Shown piece by piece: positions 1 through 7,124 of a stretch of 21,734 nucleotides of DNA. Numbering within the stretch: position 1 is the stretch's first letter; each line of letters opens with the position of its first letter. The translations under genes were made by a program, and so were the position numbers. The stretch comes from Candidatus Bathyarchaeota archaeon (lineage in GTDB: Archaea > Thermoproteota > Bathyarchaeia > TCS64): NCBI GenBank assembly GCA_020697635.1, contig JAEHCT010000003.1, forward strand, positions 1 through 21,734, in the 5' to 3' direction. Below the pieces are notes generated by a model. The model had not been told where the DNA came from, made no database searches, and was given only the letters and a program-made list of their open reading frames with translations.

Positions 1-121
1 CCCTCTGGGTGTGGACCAAGTGCACCTGGACGCCCTGATCCCTGAACGCCCTCACCGTCTCCGTGTCGCAGTTGGTGCCAGGGGCACGCATCAGCAGCAC
101 CCTGATGTCCTCGCGCCTCAT
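1..121 (-). CDS. purQ: FGAM synthase subunit PurQ (glutaminase), N-terminal part
   Basis: The first 40 residues of the glutamine amidotransferase subunit of phosphoribosylformylglycinamidine synthase, which releases ammonia from glutamine for PurL in step 4 of purine synthesis. The visible protein starts MRREDIRVLLMRAPGTNCD and continues with a helix containing ETVRAFRDQG. The beta-strand followed by an R-PGTNCD turn is the hallmark N-terminus of PurQ class I glutaminases. The ATG (119-121) overlaps the purL stop TGA (118-120) in an ATGA arrangement, so the two are translationally coupled. The gene leaves the window at base 1, so the catalytic Cys and His/Glu are not visible. Identity is strong because of motif plus position behind purS and purL. 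Confidence 0.9.
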   Translation of the reverse strand, partial: MRREDIRVLLMRAPGTNCDTETVRAFRDQGVQVHLVHTQR

Positions 122-2490
122 CGCCTAGCCTCCAGCGGCGTCTTCCACGCCCCGATCAGCGTCTCAAGATCAATCTCGAACAGCGGCTCACCGTCCTTGG
201 TCACCGTCAGCGCCTTCTCCTCCTTGACTGCTCCCACACAGGCGTAGGGTGTGTCCCCCATCGCCTCGATGAACCCCGCAGTGGCGGCCGGCGGCACCTC
301 TACCAGCAGCCTCCCGTTGCTCTCGCCGAACAGCAGCACGTCGTCCCTCATCCCTCCGGAGACCGGTACCTTGCCGACGTCCAGGTCGACCCCGAGGTCG
401 CCGGTGAACGCCATCTCCGCCACAGCCACGGCCAACCCGCCCTCGCTGCAGTCGTGGCAAGCCCGCACCATCCCCTCGTCCATCGCCTTCAACACACGCC
501 TGTAAGCCTCGATGTTCTTCTCCGCGTCCACCCGGGGCACGGAGCCGCCGAGCTCCCCGTGGAGCCGGAGGTACTCGCTGCCCCCGAGCTCCGGCTTAGT
601 GACGCCCACGAGGAACAGGGCGTTCCCCGGCTCCTTGAGCTCCATGCTCACAGCCTTCCTGACGTCAGGCACCACGCCGAGGCTGGTCACCAGCAGCGTC
701 GGCGCCACCGGCCCCATCGGGCTCTCGTTGTAGAGGCTGTCCTTCCCCGACACGAAAGGCGCGCCGTAAGCCTTGGCCGTGTCGTAGCAGCCGCGGCAAG
801 CGTACACCAACCCGCCCAGACGATCCTCGTACTCGGGGTTACCCCACGTGAAGTTGTCCAGCAGCGCCCATCGACGGCCTCCCACGCATACGCTGTTCCG
901 CACCGCCTCGTCCACGACGCTCGCCGCCATCCAGTACGGGTCGATCTTCCCGTAACGGGGATTCACGCCGCTCGCTACGCTGACGCCCTTCCACGAGTCG
1001 TCGAGGGGCTTAAGCACGGACGCGTCGCTGGGCCCAGCCCTCCAGCCCTGCAGTGGCTTAATCACAGTCTGGCCTTTTACTTCTTGATCGTACCGTCTTA
1101 CCACCTTCTCCTTGCTGCAGATGGCGTAGCTGCTCAACAACTTGAGAAGGACCTCGCCCAGGTCCGCAGGCTCAGGGATCTCGGGGTCCTCGATCTTCGG
1201 CGGAGCCCAGCCCGTCTCCCTCTCCAGCCTCGGAGGGTTGAACAGCGCATCCAGCAAGATGCTCCCCACCTCGACCCCTTGATAGTTGAGCCTCGCGATG
1301 CCCGACTCGTCGTACACGCCGAGGACCGTGGCCTCCACCTGCTCGTCGCCGAAGATCTGCAGCACCTTCTCCAGGTTCCCCGGCGGCACCGCCAGCAGCA
1401 TCCGCTCCTGGCTCTCGCTGATCCATATCTCCCACGGCGCCGCCCCCTCGGCCTTCAGCGGTATCCTGTCAAGGTGCACCTCGACGCCGAGCCCGTAACG
1501 GTCCGCGGTCTCGCAGACCCCGCAGCTGATGCCGCCTCCGCCGATGTCCGTTATGCCGGACCCGAGTTTCAGGTCGCTGATCTGTTTCACAGCCCTCTTG
1601 ATCTTCTCCTCCTCGATGGGGTTCGCGATCTGCACCGCCGGCCTGCTCACCTCCTCGCTCTCCTCCGTTAGCTCAGCCGACGCGAAGGTGACCCCGTGGA
1701 TGCCGTCTAGCCCAGTCCTTCCGCCGGCGAGAACAACGTAGTCACCGGCTTTCACGTCCCTGACGTACTGGTCCTTGGGAAGCACCCCCAGGCAGCCGCA
1801 GTACACCACCACGTTCCCAGTGTAGTCCTCGTCGAACACCGTCGCCCCGTTCACCGTAGGGATGCCCATGCTGTTCCCGTAGCTACCGATGCCGTCCACG
1901 ACGCCCCTGAACAGATAGAGCGGGTGCTTCACCCCCTCCGGAAGCCCCTCGTAAGGATGGTCCAGAGGCCCGAAGCAGAGCACATCAGTGTTGGCGATGG
2001 GGTCAGCCCAGACGCCCAGGATGTCCCTGATGACGCCGCCCAGCCCGGTCGCCGCCCCTCCGAAAGGCTCTATGGCCGACGGGTGGTTGTGGGTCTCCAC
2101 CTTGATGGCCACCGCCACGTCGTCCGTCAGATCCACGATGCCGGCGTTGTCCTCGAAGACGCTGAAACACCAGTCAGGCTTCAACTCGTCTACGAGCCTC
2201 CTGAAGTACGTCCTCAGCAGCCCGTCCACAGTACCCTCTGGGGTGTGTATCACCCCCGCGAAGGTCTTGTGGCTGCAGTGCTCCGACATGGTCTGGTCGA
2301 ACGTCTGGAGCTCGATGCCCGTCGCCCTCCTCTCCCGGACCACGTAGTGGTCGGCGACGTACTTGAGCTCCTCCAGCGTCAGCCCCAGCCCCAGGGCCTC
2401 GGCTATCCCCCGGAGCTCCTCGTCCGACGCGTTGAGGAGATCCACCTCGTGGTGGCTGAAGGGATGCCCCGACTCGGTGACCCTGCTCAT
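118..2490 (-). CDS. purL: FGAM synthase subunit PurL (small, PurS/PurQ-dependent form)
   Basis: The synthetase subunit of FGAM synthase: it uses ATP and PurQ-derived ammonia to convert FGAR to FGAM. Length (790 residues) fits the small PurL that works with separate PurS and PurQ, not the ~1300-residue fused enzyme. Visible motifs: EHCSHK near residue 70, the VETHNHPSAIEPFGGAATG segment near 131-149, a GGGGISCGVCETADRYG glycine-rich stretch mid-protein, and DCSEGGLAVAVAEMAF in the second half, all typical of the AIRS/PurM-like fold pair. The start could be GTG at 2493 or ATG at 2490. I chose ATG because it forms a TGATG overlap with the purS stop and puts a GAGG Shine-Dalgarno 4 bases upstream (only 1 base from the GTG). 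It overlaps purS and purQ, giving one operon. Confidence 0.96.
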   Translation of the reverse strand: MSRVTESGHPFSHHEVDLLNASDEELRGIAEALGLGLTLEELKYVADHYVVRERRATGIELQTFDQTMSEHCSHKTFAGVIHTPEGTVDGLLRTYFRRLVDELKPDWCFSVFEDNAGIVDLTDDVAVAIKVETHNHPSAIEPFGGAATGLGGVIRDILGVWADPIANTDVLCFGPLDHPYEGLPEGVKHPLYLFRGVVDGIGSYGNSMGIPTVNGATVFDEDYTGNVVVYCGCLGVLPKDQYVRDVKAGDYVVLAGGRTGLDGIHGVTFASAELTEESEEVSRPAVQIANPIEEEKIKRAVKQISDLKLGSGITDIGGGGISCGVCETADRYGLGVEVHLDRIPLKAEGAAPWEIWISESQERMLLAVPPGNLEKVLQIFGDEQVEATVLGVYDESGIARLNYQGVEVGSILLDALFNPPRLERETGWAPPKIEDPEIPEPADLGEVLLKLLSSYAICSKEKVVRRYDQEVKGQTVIKPLQGWRAGPSDASVLKPLDDSWKGVSVASGVNPRYGKIDPYWMAASVVDEAVRNSVCVGGRRWALLDNFTWGNPEYEDRLGGLVYACRGCYDTAKAYGAPFVSGKDSLYNESPMGPVAPTLLVTSLGVVPDVRKAVSMELKEPGNALFLVGVTKPELGGSEYLRLHGELGGSVPRVDAEKNIEAYRRVLKAMDEGMVRACHDCSEGGLAVAVAEMAFTGDLGVDLDVGKVPVSGGMRDDVLLFGESNGRLLVEVPPAATAGFIEAMGDTPYACVGAVKEEKALTVTKDGEPLFEIDLETLIGAWKTPLEARR

Positions 2491-2738
2491 CACGCCTCAC
2501 TTAGCTCGTACCTGTAGTCGTCCTTCGTGGGGTTCGTCAGCAGCCGCCTGCACATCTCGTCTATCAGCGCATCCGCCGCCGCCATGTCCTTAGCCTCGAA
2601 GGTGACCTGGTACGCCTTGCTAGCCCTAACCTTCTCGACCCCGTAGCCCAGGCCTCTGAGGGCCTCGGCCGTGGCGTCGCCTTCCGGGTCGCTGTACCCA
2701 GACTTTAGAGAAACATAAACAAATGCCTTGAACTTCAT
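2490..2738 (-). CDS. purS: FGAM synthase subunit PurS
   Basis: An 82-residue PurS, the small bridging subunit that holds PurL and PurQ together and helps channel ammonia in FGAM synthase. It starts MKFKAFVYVSLKSGYSDPEG, and the V-V-L-K-x-G--DPEG N-terminus followed by a GLGYGVEKVRASKAY strand is characteristic of the family; length matches (about 80-85). First gene of purS-purL-purQ. The stop TGA (2490-2492) shares a base with the purL ATG. A TATA-like element lies about 80-90 bases upstream, leaving an untranslated leader of about 59 bases that can form an imperfect hairpin. Next to the ATG only a short GGTG is seen, so the ribosome site is weak. Confidence 0.94.
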   Translation of the reverse strand: MKFKAFVYVSLKSGYSDPEGDATAEALRGLGYGVEKVRASKAYQVTFEAKDMAAADALIDEMCRRLLTNPTKDDYRYELSEA

Positions 2739-2816
2739 ACACCGTCACGGTTAACATGGTTGTCGCTGGTGCACACACATCAGTGGGCACCGGCACTCGC
2801 CATTTAATGAAAGTGT

Positions 2817-2830
2817 AAATATATAAAAAT
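2817..2830 (-). promoter_or_regulatory. TATA-like element for purS-purL-purQ
   Basis: On the minus strand this AT-only stretch reads ATTTTTATATATTT. Placed about 26 bases upstream of a start site near 2797, it would give a purS leader of roughly 59 bases. A second weaker candidate, CATTAAATGG on the minus strand, lies at about 2800-2809. The assignment is by archaeal TATA spacing only. Confidence 0.4.
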
Positions 2831-2933
2831 TAATGCCCAATATTTGCATCATTATTATAATTTTCATGGATATTAAATGCTGACAGATACTATCTTCAAT
2901 AAATAGAAACGGGGGAAGCCGCCGTCGAACGGA

Positions 2934-3392
2934 TTATCCGCTCAACAGTATGGCGACGATTAGCCCGTAGATAGCGAGGCCCTCACCGAGCGCGACGAAG
3001 AGAAGAGACCAGATGCTAAGCTCCGGCCTCTCCACCAGCATCTCTGCGCCCGCCTTTGCCGCGACCATGATACAAAGAGCAGACGCGAAAGCCGCTCCGA
3101 TCATCGTCATGGCAGCTGTGAGAACACCCCATGCTTCTGCTGGAATCAGGTCACCTTCACCTCCTCCACCGAATATGATGACTATTGAGAACAGTAAGTT
3201 CATTATGACTGTGAAGCCGCCGAAGGCGTTCAGGGCGATACCCCAGACTGGGGTCTTCTTGCCCTCCATCTCGGCCGACGAGTTGATGATGCTTCCCTGC
3301 ACCATGGTCCACGCCGCGGCCCCGATGCTCACGATTACTAGGATAACCGGAGCGAGCGTTTCGTAAGCCACTAACGCCTCCCCTGCCTGCAC
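2934..3392 (-). CDS. atpK: A/V-type ATP synthase proteolipid subunit K (c subunit)
   Basis: A 152-residue, four-helix proteolipid that forms the membrane rotor ring of the archaeal A-type ATP synthase. Two similar hairpins are visible, roughly residues 12-75 and 88-151. The second hairpin has the ion-binding glutamate E137 in ALGEGLAIYGLIVAILL. At the matching place in the first hairpin (ALNAFGGFTVIMNLLF) there is no acidic residue, so each protomer carries one carboxylate per four helices, as in Enterococcus NtpK and eukaryotic V-ATPase c subunits. The start is GTG; upstream in-frame there is a stop (TGA, 3414-3416) and no ATG. No good Shine-Dalgarno sits next to the GTG, while a strong AGGAGAGG lies some 30 bases upstream. 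Follows atpI after a terminator-like hairpin and has its own TATA element, so it may be transcribed separately at higher level. Stop is TAA. Confidence 0.93.
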   Translation of the reverse strand: MQAGEALVAYETLAPVILVIVSIGAAAWTMVQGSIINSSAEMEGKKTPVWGIALNAFGGFTVIMNLLFSIVIIFGGGGEGDLIPAEAWGVLTAAMTMIGAAFASALCIMVAAKAGAEMLVERPELSIWSLLFVALGEGLAIYGLIVAILLSG

Positions 3393-3448
3393 AGCAACGT
3401 AGGTTCGGTTGTCACTTATGTTACCTCTCCTGTTCTTCCATCAAGGTA

Positions 3449-3463
3449 TCACATATACATATA
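3449..3463 (-). promoter_or_regulatory. TATA-like element for atpK and short leader ORF
   Basis: On the minus strand GATTATATGTATATG lies here. Usual spacing puts transcription start near 3430, about 40 bases ahead of the atpK GTG. Just downstream is a six-codon frame, MEEQER, read from ATG (about 3441) to TAA, with AGGAGAGG inside it. It may be a leader peptide or chance. A perfect 7-base inverted repeat, TTCCAAG at 3469-3475 and CTTGGAA at 3484-3490, stands just upstream of the TATA. Confidence 0.4.
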
Positions 3464-3491
3464 ATCTTTTCCAAGTCGTAAAACTTGGAAT

Positions 3492-3518
3492 AAAAAGGTA
3501 AAAACATGGGTTTTTACC
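3492..3518 (-). terminator. Hairpin plus U-tract at the end of atpI
   Basis: A perfect 9-base inverted repeat, ggtaaaaac at 3497-3505 and gtttttacc at 3510-3518, is separated by 4 bases. On the minus strand it is followed at once by five T residues (3496-3492). It contains the atpI stop codon (3514-3516). Hairpin plus U-tract immediately after a gene fits an intrinsic terminator or attenuator between atpI and atpK. The U-tract alone can stop archaeal RNA polymerase. Confidence 0.65.
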
Positions 3519-5697
3519 CTTGCCTTAGGCGGAAGGGCTTGAAAGGCACGCCGTCGCCTTGGAAGAACTTTCCCATGAACTCGTAGTAGAGCAACCGTAG
3601 CGACTGCACGCTGCTTGAGATGAACTCGAAGCTCAACGCGATCACGTTCATGATCAACAGCCCCAGTATGCCGCTGCCTATGGCGTGGCCCAGGGCCTCA
3701 CCCGCGCCGGCGAGGCTCGCGTGGGCGAGCGCGAAGGCCGCGATACGGAGGAAGCTGAACATGTTGGCGAGGCCCTCCACGAAGGTCATCAGCAGCCCTC
3801 CAAGCCCCTCACCCATGGACTCTATGCTCAAGCCATGTCCGTGCTGAACCGAGTGAAGCACCGGCTCCATGAAGGAAAGCATCATCCCGGCGAGCATCAG
3901 CTTGAAGGGCCAGTTAGCCACCATCAACATGATGTCAAGTCCCTCGGTGAACAGTGAGGCGGCGGAGAGGTATAGGCCAATCACGTACAGGCCCATGCCA
4001 AAGCCGTGTTCACCGATCATGCCAACGTAGTTGCCTGCCTTGAACGAGTTGTACGCCCCCAGGAGCGCCCCCAGAACTATCTCCACGGCGCCCACCATGA
4101 ATATGAGGTTCATGAGCTCGCCTACCTCGTGCACCGGGTTAGGCATGATCGGGTAATGGAAGGGTAGATCCATATGTGCTGCGTGCAGCGAGTCGCTGAT
4201 GGCATGCTCCACCAGGAATATCGAGTCATACATGAACCCGAATACTATGGCCGCTATGCCCATCGGTATGAACAGGTTCGTCAGGTACCTCATCATGCCC
4301 TTCTCGAACCTGTTGCGTAGGGCCAAACCGATCGCTAGGTAGACGAGACCCTGCCCGATGTCTCCGAACATGAGGCCGAACTGGAAGCAGAATATGAGAA
4401 CCGAGATATACCCTGGGTTAAACTCCTCCGCCGAAGGCCAGCCCCTGAGCCTGGTGAGAATCCACGCCGGCCCCAGGAAGCTAGGCATCTCCATCGTCGG
4501 CGTGGGAGCGTGTTTGTCGTCTGGACCGAGGTCGCCTACCTCCACGAACAGGGTTTCCCCGATCCTGTTCTCCACGTCTTTTAGGGCCTCTCTGAGCTTG
4601 GGCACCTTACTCTCGGGCGTGTAGCCCTGTATAATGCTGATGACCATGCCTCGAAGGATGTGGACCCTCCTGCTTGAGAACATCCTCAACAAGTTAACAT
4701 AGTAGTCGATTTTACCGATCTTCTCGCTTTGCTCACTCATCAGATCGGCGATCTCTTGCCTATGTTTCTCCTCGTTTTCCTTGATCTTCAGGTCATACTC
4801 GGATCTCAGCTCAGAAATGAGGTGCCTGTGACTGTTCTCAAGCTCCACGACCTTCTCCCTGATCTTTCTCTCATCATCAGGCTCTTCGCCGGGGCCTGAC
4901 TCATCACCCTTCTTAAGCTGCGCCTCGTACTTTTCGATAGCCTCCGCCCTCCTGGCTGGGTCGAGTACGAGAAGAATATCCCGAGAGTCCAAGACATCGA
5001 TAATGTCCTTTATCTCAAAGACTAGGAACAGCGCTTCTACCCATTTCCGAGTTTCCTCAGACCCGAAGACGAAGATGAAGCTTTCATCCCCTGATATTGA
5101 TGCCGTCCTGAAATACGTTCCTTCGTAACGTCTCAGGTACTCCCCTACCTTAGGGATGAGATCGTTCTTAACGACGCCGACGGCGAAACAGCTCTTGAAC
5201 TGTTCCGGCTCTAGAGCTTGAATGGATTCAAGTCTTGTAGAGAGGATGACTCTGTCAGCGAGCTTACCAACCAGCTCTGCTTTCTCTTTCTCAAACTTCC
5301 CCCTCCTAACATCCAGCTTGGCCTGAAGCTCCTTTACTAGCTTGGTGTTTTCTACGTGCTGGTTCTCCCGCTTCTCCTTGACTTCCTCGATTAACGAGGT
5401 TGCTTCATCGATTATGGCCTCTGCCTTTCCCTCTGGACTGAGCGTGAATTCTCTTAGCTCCTCGAGACTGGGTGTCTTCCGCTCGACAACGAAGTCCCCC
5501 ATCTCAAGGATCTCTTCATAGCGTGTGTTGACCTTGGTGTAAAGTATCCTGTAATCGGTGGCTTCTTCGGAAGGGTCTTTTAACGCTTCATAATCCTTGC
5601 CAGTCACCTCAGTAAAATGGACGACCTGAGATTTACCGAGGGACTCCAGCAACAGCCCCTCGTACTCGGGCGGAGTGATGATAGTGACTTTCTTCAT
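3514..5697 (-). CDS. atpI: A/V-type ATP synthase subunit I (a-type stator subunit)
   Basis: The large membrane stator subunit that provides the ion half-channels against the K ring and anchors the peripheral stalks. About 727 residues, within the usual 620-760. The N-terminal ~390 residues are soluble and charged, with two long coiled-coil stretches (about residues 80-150 and 260-340), as in NtpI/Stv1. The C-terminal half has about seven to eight hydrophobic segments, beginning with ISVLIFCFQFGLMFGDIGQG; MFGDxGxG is a family signature. The last segments (MFSFLRIAAFALAHASLAGA) hold the R in a helix expected to face the ring glutamate. The frame also has a TTG one codon upstream (5700), but ATG at 5697 is the simpler start. 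Only subunit K accompanies it here; the soluble A/B/D/E/F/C subunits must lie elsewhere. Stop is TAA. Confidence 0.94.
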   Translation of the reverse strand: MKKVTIITPPEYEGLLLESLGKSQVVHFTEVTGKDYEALKDPSEEATDYRILYTKVNTRYEEILEMGDFVVERKTPSLEELREFTLSPEGKAEAIIDEATSLIEEVKEKRENQHVENTKLVKELQAKLDVRRGKFEKEKAELVGKLADRVILSTRLESIQALEPEQFKSCFAVGVVKNDLIPKVGEYLRRYEGTYFRTASISGDESFIFVFGSEETRKWVEALFLVFEIKDIIDVLDSRDILLVLDPARRAEAIEKYEAQLKKGDESGPGEEPDDERKIREKVVELENSHRHLISELRSEYDLKIKENEEKHRQEIADLMSEQSEKIGKIDYYVNLLRMFSSRRVHILRGMVISIIQGYTPESKVPKLREALKDVENRIGETLFVEVGDLGPDDKHAPTPTMEMPSFLGPAWILTRLRGWPSAEEFNPGYISVLIFCFQFGLMFGDIGQGLVYLAIGLALRNRFEKGMMRYLTNLFIPMGIAAIVFGFMYDSIFLVEHAISDSLHAAHMDLPFHYPIMPNPVHEVGELMNLIFMVGAVEIVLGALLGAYNSFKAGNYVGMIGEHGFGMGLYVIGLYLSAASLFTEGLDIMLMVANWPFKLMLAGMMLSFMEPVLHSVQHGHGLSIESMGEGLGGLLMTFVEGLANMFSFLRIAAFALAHASLAGAGEALGHAIGSGILGLLIMNVIALSFEFISSSVQSLRLLYYEFMGKFFQGDGVPFKPFRLRQG

Positions 5698-5727
5698 CAA
5701 AGCATTTCACTTTAATGCTTCTTTATT

Positions 5728-5738
5728 TGATAAAAAGG
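5728..5738 (-). promoter_or_regulatory. TATA-like element for atpI
   Basis: On the minus strand CCTTTTTATCA lies about 35 bases ahead of the atpI ATG, which predicts a leader of only about ten bases. The evidence is position and AT richness only. Confidence 0.4.
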
Positions 5739-5800
5739 TTTCCGGGAATCAACTATTCTGATGCATACCAGTTAAACAGGTTTGAATAAACGAGATTAAG

Positions 5801-6223
5801 CTATTTTCTCCTGAGTAGCGTGCTGAACTGGGTAAGCGAAGAGATCGTGACGGCGTTGATCATGTCGTACTCGGAGACTATGCCCACAATCTTCTCGCCG
5901 TCGCTCACGAGGAGGCGGCGGACCCCCTTGTGCCTCAGCTCCCTCATCGCGTCGAGGATGGGCGTGTTCCTGTCTATGGAGATGAGGGGGCTCGACATTA
6001 TCTCACTTATCCTGCACTCCCGCGGGTCCCTGCAGTTCACTATGACCCTGGCAAGGAGATCGCTCTTAGTGACTATGCCGACGGGGCCGTCTTCCTCCGT
6101 GACCACGATGCTCCCGATGCCCTTCTCGAGCATTATCTCGGCCGCCTCCTTCACCGACCCCGAGCCGTCTATGGTGACCAGCTTATTCATTATCTCGGAG
6201 ACGACTGAAGGGAACTTCTCCAA
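5801..6223 (-). CDS. Tandem CBS-domain protein
   Basis: About 140 residues made almost entirely of two CBS domains, roughly residues 8-62 (VSEIMNKLVTIDG...GPVGIVTKSDLLARV) and 72-130 (ISEIMSSPLISID...EKIVGIVSEYDMINAV). A CBS pair forms a Bateman module that binds adenine nucleotides (AMP, ATP, SAM) and reports energy or metabolite state; no effector domain is fused. The frame runs up to a GTG at 6286, but that part overlaps the upstream RAM gene and reads as basic nonsense. I chose TTG at 6223 because GGTGGG lies 6 bases before it and the first CBS strand starts just after; ATG at 6190 would cut into that strand. It starts 10 bases after the RAM gene stop, so they are probably one operon. Stop is TAG. 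The specific ligand cannot be told. Confidence 0.87.
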   Translation of the reverse strand: MEKFPSVVSEIMNKLVTIDGSGSVKEAAEIMLEKGIGSIVVTEEDGPVGIVTKSDLLARVIVNCRDPRECRISEIMSSPLISIDRNTPILDAMRELRHKGVRRLLVSDGEKIVGIVSEYDMINAVTISSLTQFSTLLRRK

Positions 6224-6233
6224 TCCTGCCCAC

Positions 6234-6479
6234 CTACTCTTCCTTCGGGAAGTCGGCGTGGATGAGTGTCGTCGTGGCCTCCACACCTTCTATGGTCCTC
6301 AGCTTGTGGAAAACGAAATCGTCCAGTTTCTCCAGGCTGTCAACGTTGACTTTGACTATGATGTCGTACTCGCCGTATGTCGTGATTACTTCCTCGACCT
6401 CGGGCAGTTCCTTGACCTTGTAGTAGACCTGGACATCCTTAGCCGGCTGAACCCTCGCTAGGGTATAGCTTACTACCAA
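6234..6479 (-). CDS. Stand-alone RAM domain (Lrp/AsnC ligand-binding) protein
   Basis: An 81-residue protein that is only the C-terminal effector-binding domain of Lrp/AsnC regulators (RAM fold), with no DNA-binding helix-turn-helix. Sequence evidence: a beta-alpha-beta-beta-alpha-beta pattern, starting VVSYTLARVQPAKDVQVYYK, with the family's GEYDIIVKV strand in the middle and a final VEATTTLIHADF strand. Such proteins bind amino acids or other small effectors and can form mixed oligomers with full Lrp proteins; one is encoded divergently at 7125. The start is TTG, supported by GAGGAAGG 6 bases upstream. Followed 10 bases later by the CBS protein and preceded 52 bases upstream by the 89-residue gene, all in one direction. 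Stop is TAG. Confidence 0.88.
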   Translation of the reverse strand: MVVSYTLARVQPAKDVQVYYKVKELPEVEEVITTYGEYDIIVKVNVDSLEKLDDFVFHKLRTIEGVEATTTLIHADFPKEE

Positions 6480-6531
6480 CTCGATCCTTCCTCAATAGTA
6501 AATAAGAATATAGTATAAAGAAAATTTATAT

Positions 6532-6801
6532 TTATAGGTTCTTCACGACTACCGTGAGCTCCTGGAGGCCCAAGTCGTCCATTACTTTGACGACGGCCGT
6601 GGAGTCCACCTGGATCGCCGCCTTTACCAGAGCCTCTATGCCCGTCGGAGAGGCGAGCATGTCCTGTCTCCACAAATAGATGATCTTCTTGGTCGTATCG
6701 GCTGAGACGGCGTCCCTGTCCTCGGAGTCGAGGATTATGGACACCAGCTTGTCTGAAAGGGTCTTGTACAGAGACACTGGCACATTGTTTATGGCTTCCA
6801 T
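6532..6801 (-). CDS. Unrecognised 89-residue protein
   Basis: I do not recognise this family. From ATG at 6801 the protein begins MEAINNVPVSLYKTLSDK. It looks soluble, mixed helix and strand, without cysteines, signal peptide or membrane segments; a segment with IIYLWRQDMLAS and a terminal LGLQELTVVVKNL strand stand out. The open frame extends to 6843, but a TATA-like GATATATT on the minus strand at 6833-6840 would place the transcript start near 6810, after that upstream codon, so I prefer ATG 6801, which is preceded by GGAAAAG. Codon composition resembles neighbouring genes and the reading is clean, so it is likely a real gene, probably first in an operon with the RAM and CBS genes. Stop is TAA. 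Confidence 0.7.
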   Translation of the reverse strand: MEAINNVPVSLYKTLSDKLVSIILDSEDRDAVSADTTKKIIYLWRQDMLASPTGIEALVKAAIQVDSTAVVKVMDDLGLQELTVVVKNL

Positions 6802-7124
6802 CTTTTCCACGATAGTATTTACAGTGCATATAGAATATATCACATTTCATTAAGAAAATTATAGAATAGCTCCAATAAATTTTAGATTCCCGAATATTAC
6901 TTGATTATTTCTATATTTTCTTTAAAGATTTTTTTTAATGTTTATCTCTATATGTTAATTTATTATAATTATGCGGGGGATTTTTAACATAAAAATGTTT
7001 ATATAGACAAGACCCAAAAATATCTTTAATTTATATTGAGAAACACACATTTAGATTAAAGAAAATAACAATACCATTAAAGAAACCTAAAGATATTTCA
7101 ACTAGTAGGCATATAAGAGACACC
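6802..7124. promoter_or_regulatory. AT-rich divergent intergenic region
   Basis: No convincing gene lies in these 323 bases, which are very AT rich compared with flanking genes. Minus-strand elements: GATATATT at 6833-6840 for the 89-residue gene. Plus-strand elements: TTTATATA at 6998-7005, a good TATA box for the Lrp gene, implying a leader near 95 bases, and a second AT element at 7088-7098 that could give a leaderless message. The leader holds an 11-base perfect inverted repeat (7018-7028 with 7088-7098) and a direct repeat attaaagaaa at 7055-7064 and 7076-7085, 21 bases apart. These could be Lrp/RAM binding sites. Confidence 0.55.

Noticed and set aside
454..1671. Long plus-strand open frame (405 residues) opposite purL.
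   Set aside because: It lies antisense to a certain purL; its sequence is Arg/His/Pro-rich without motifs, as expected for a GC-rich reverse-strand shadow.
6473..6850. Overlapping 125-residue minus frame at the 89-residue gene.
   Set aside because: Different phase, Gly/Arg-rich in the middle, and the alternative frame has a better start and promoter spacing.
7108..7117. gcatataaga as the TATA box of the Lrp gene.
   Set aside because: Only about 12 bases ahead of the ATG, too close for archaeal spacing.
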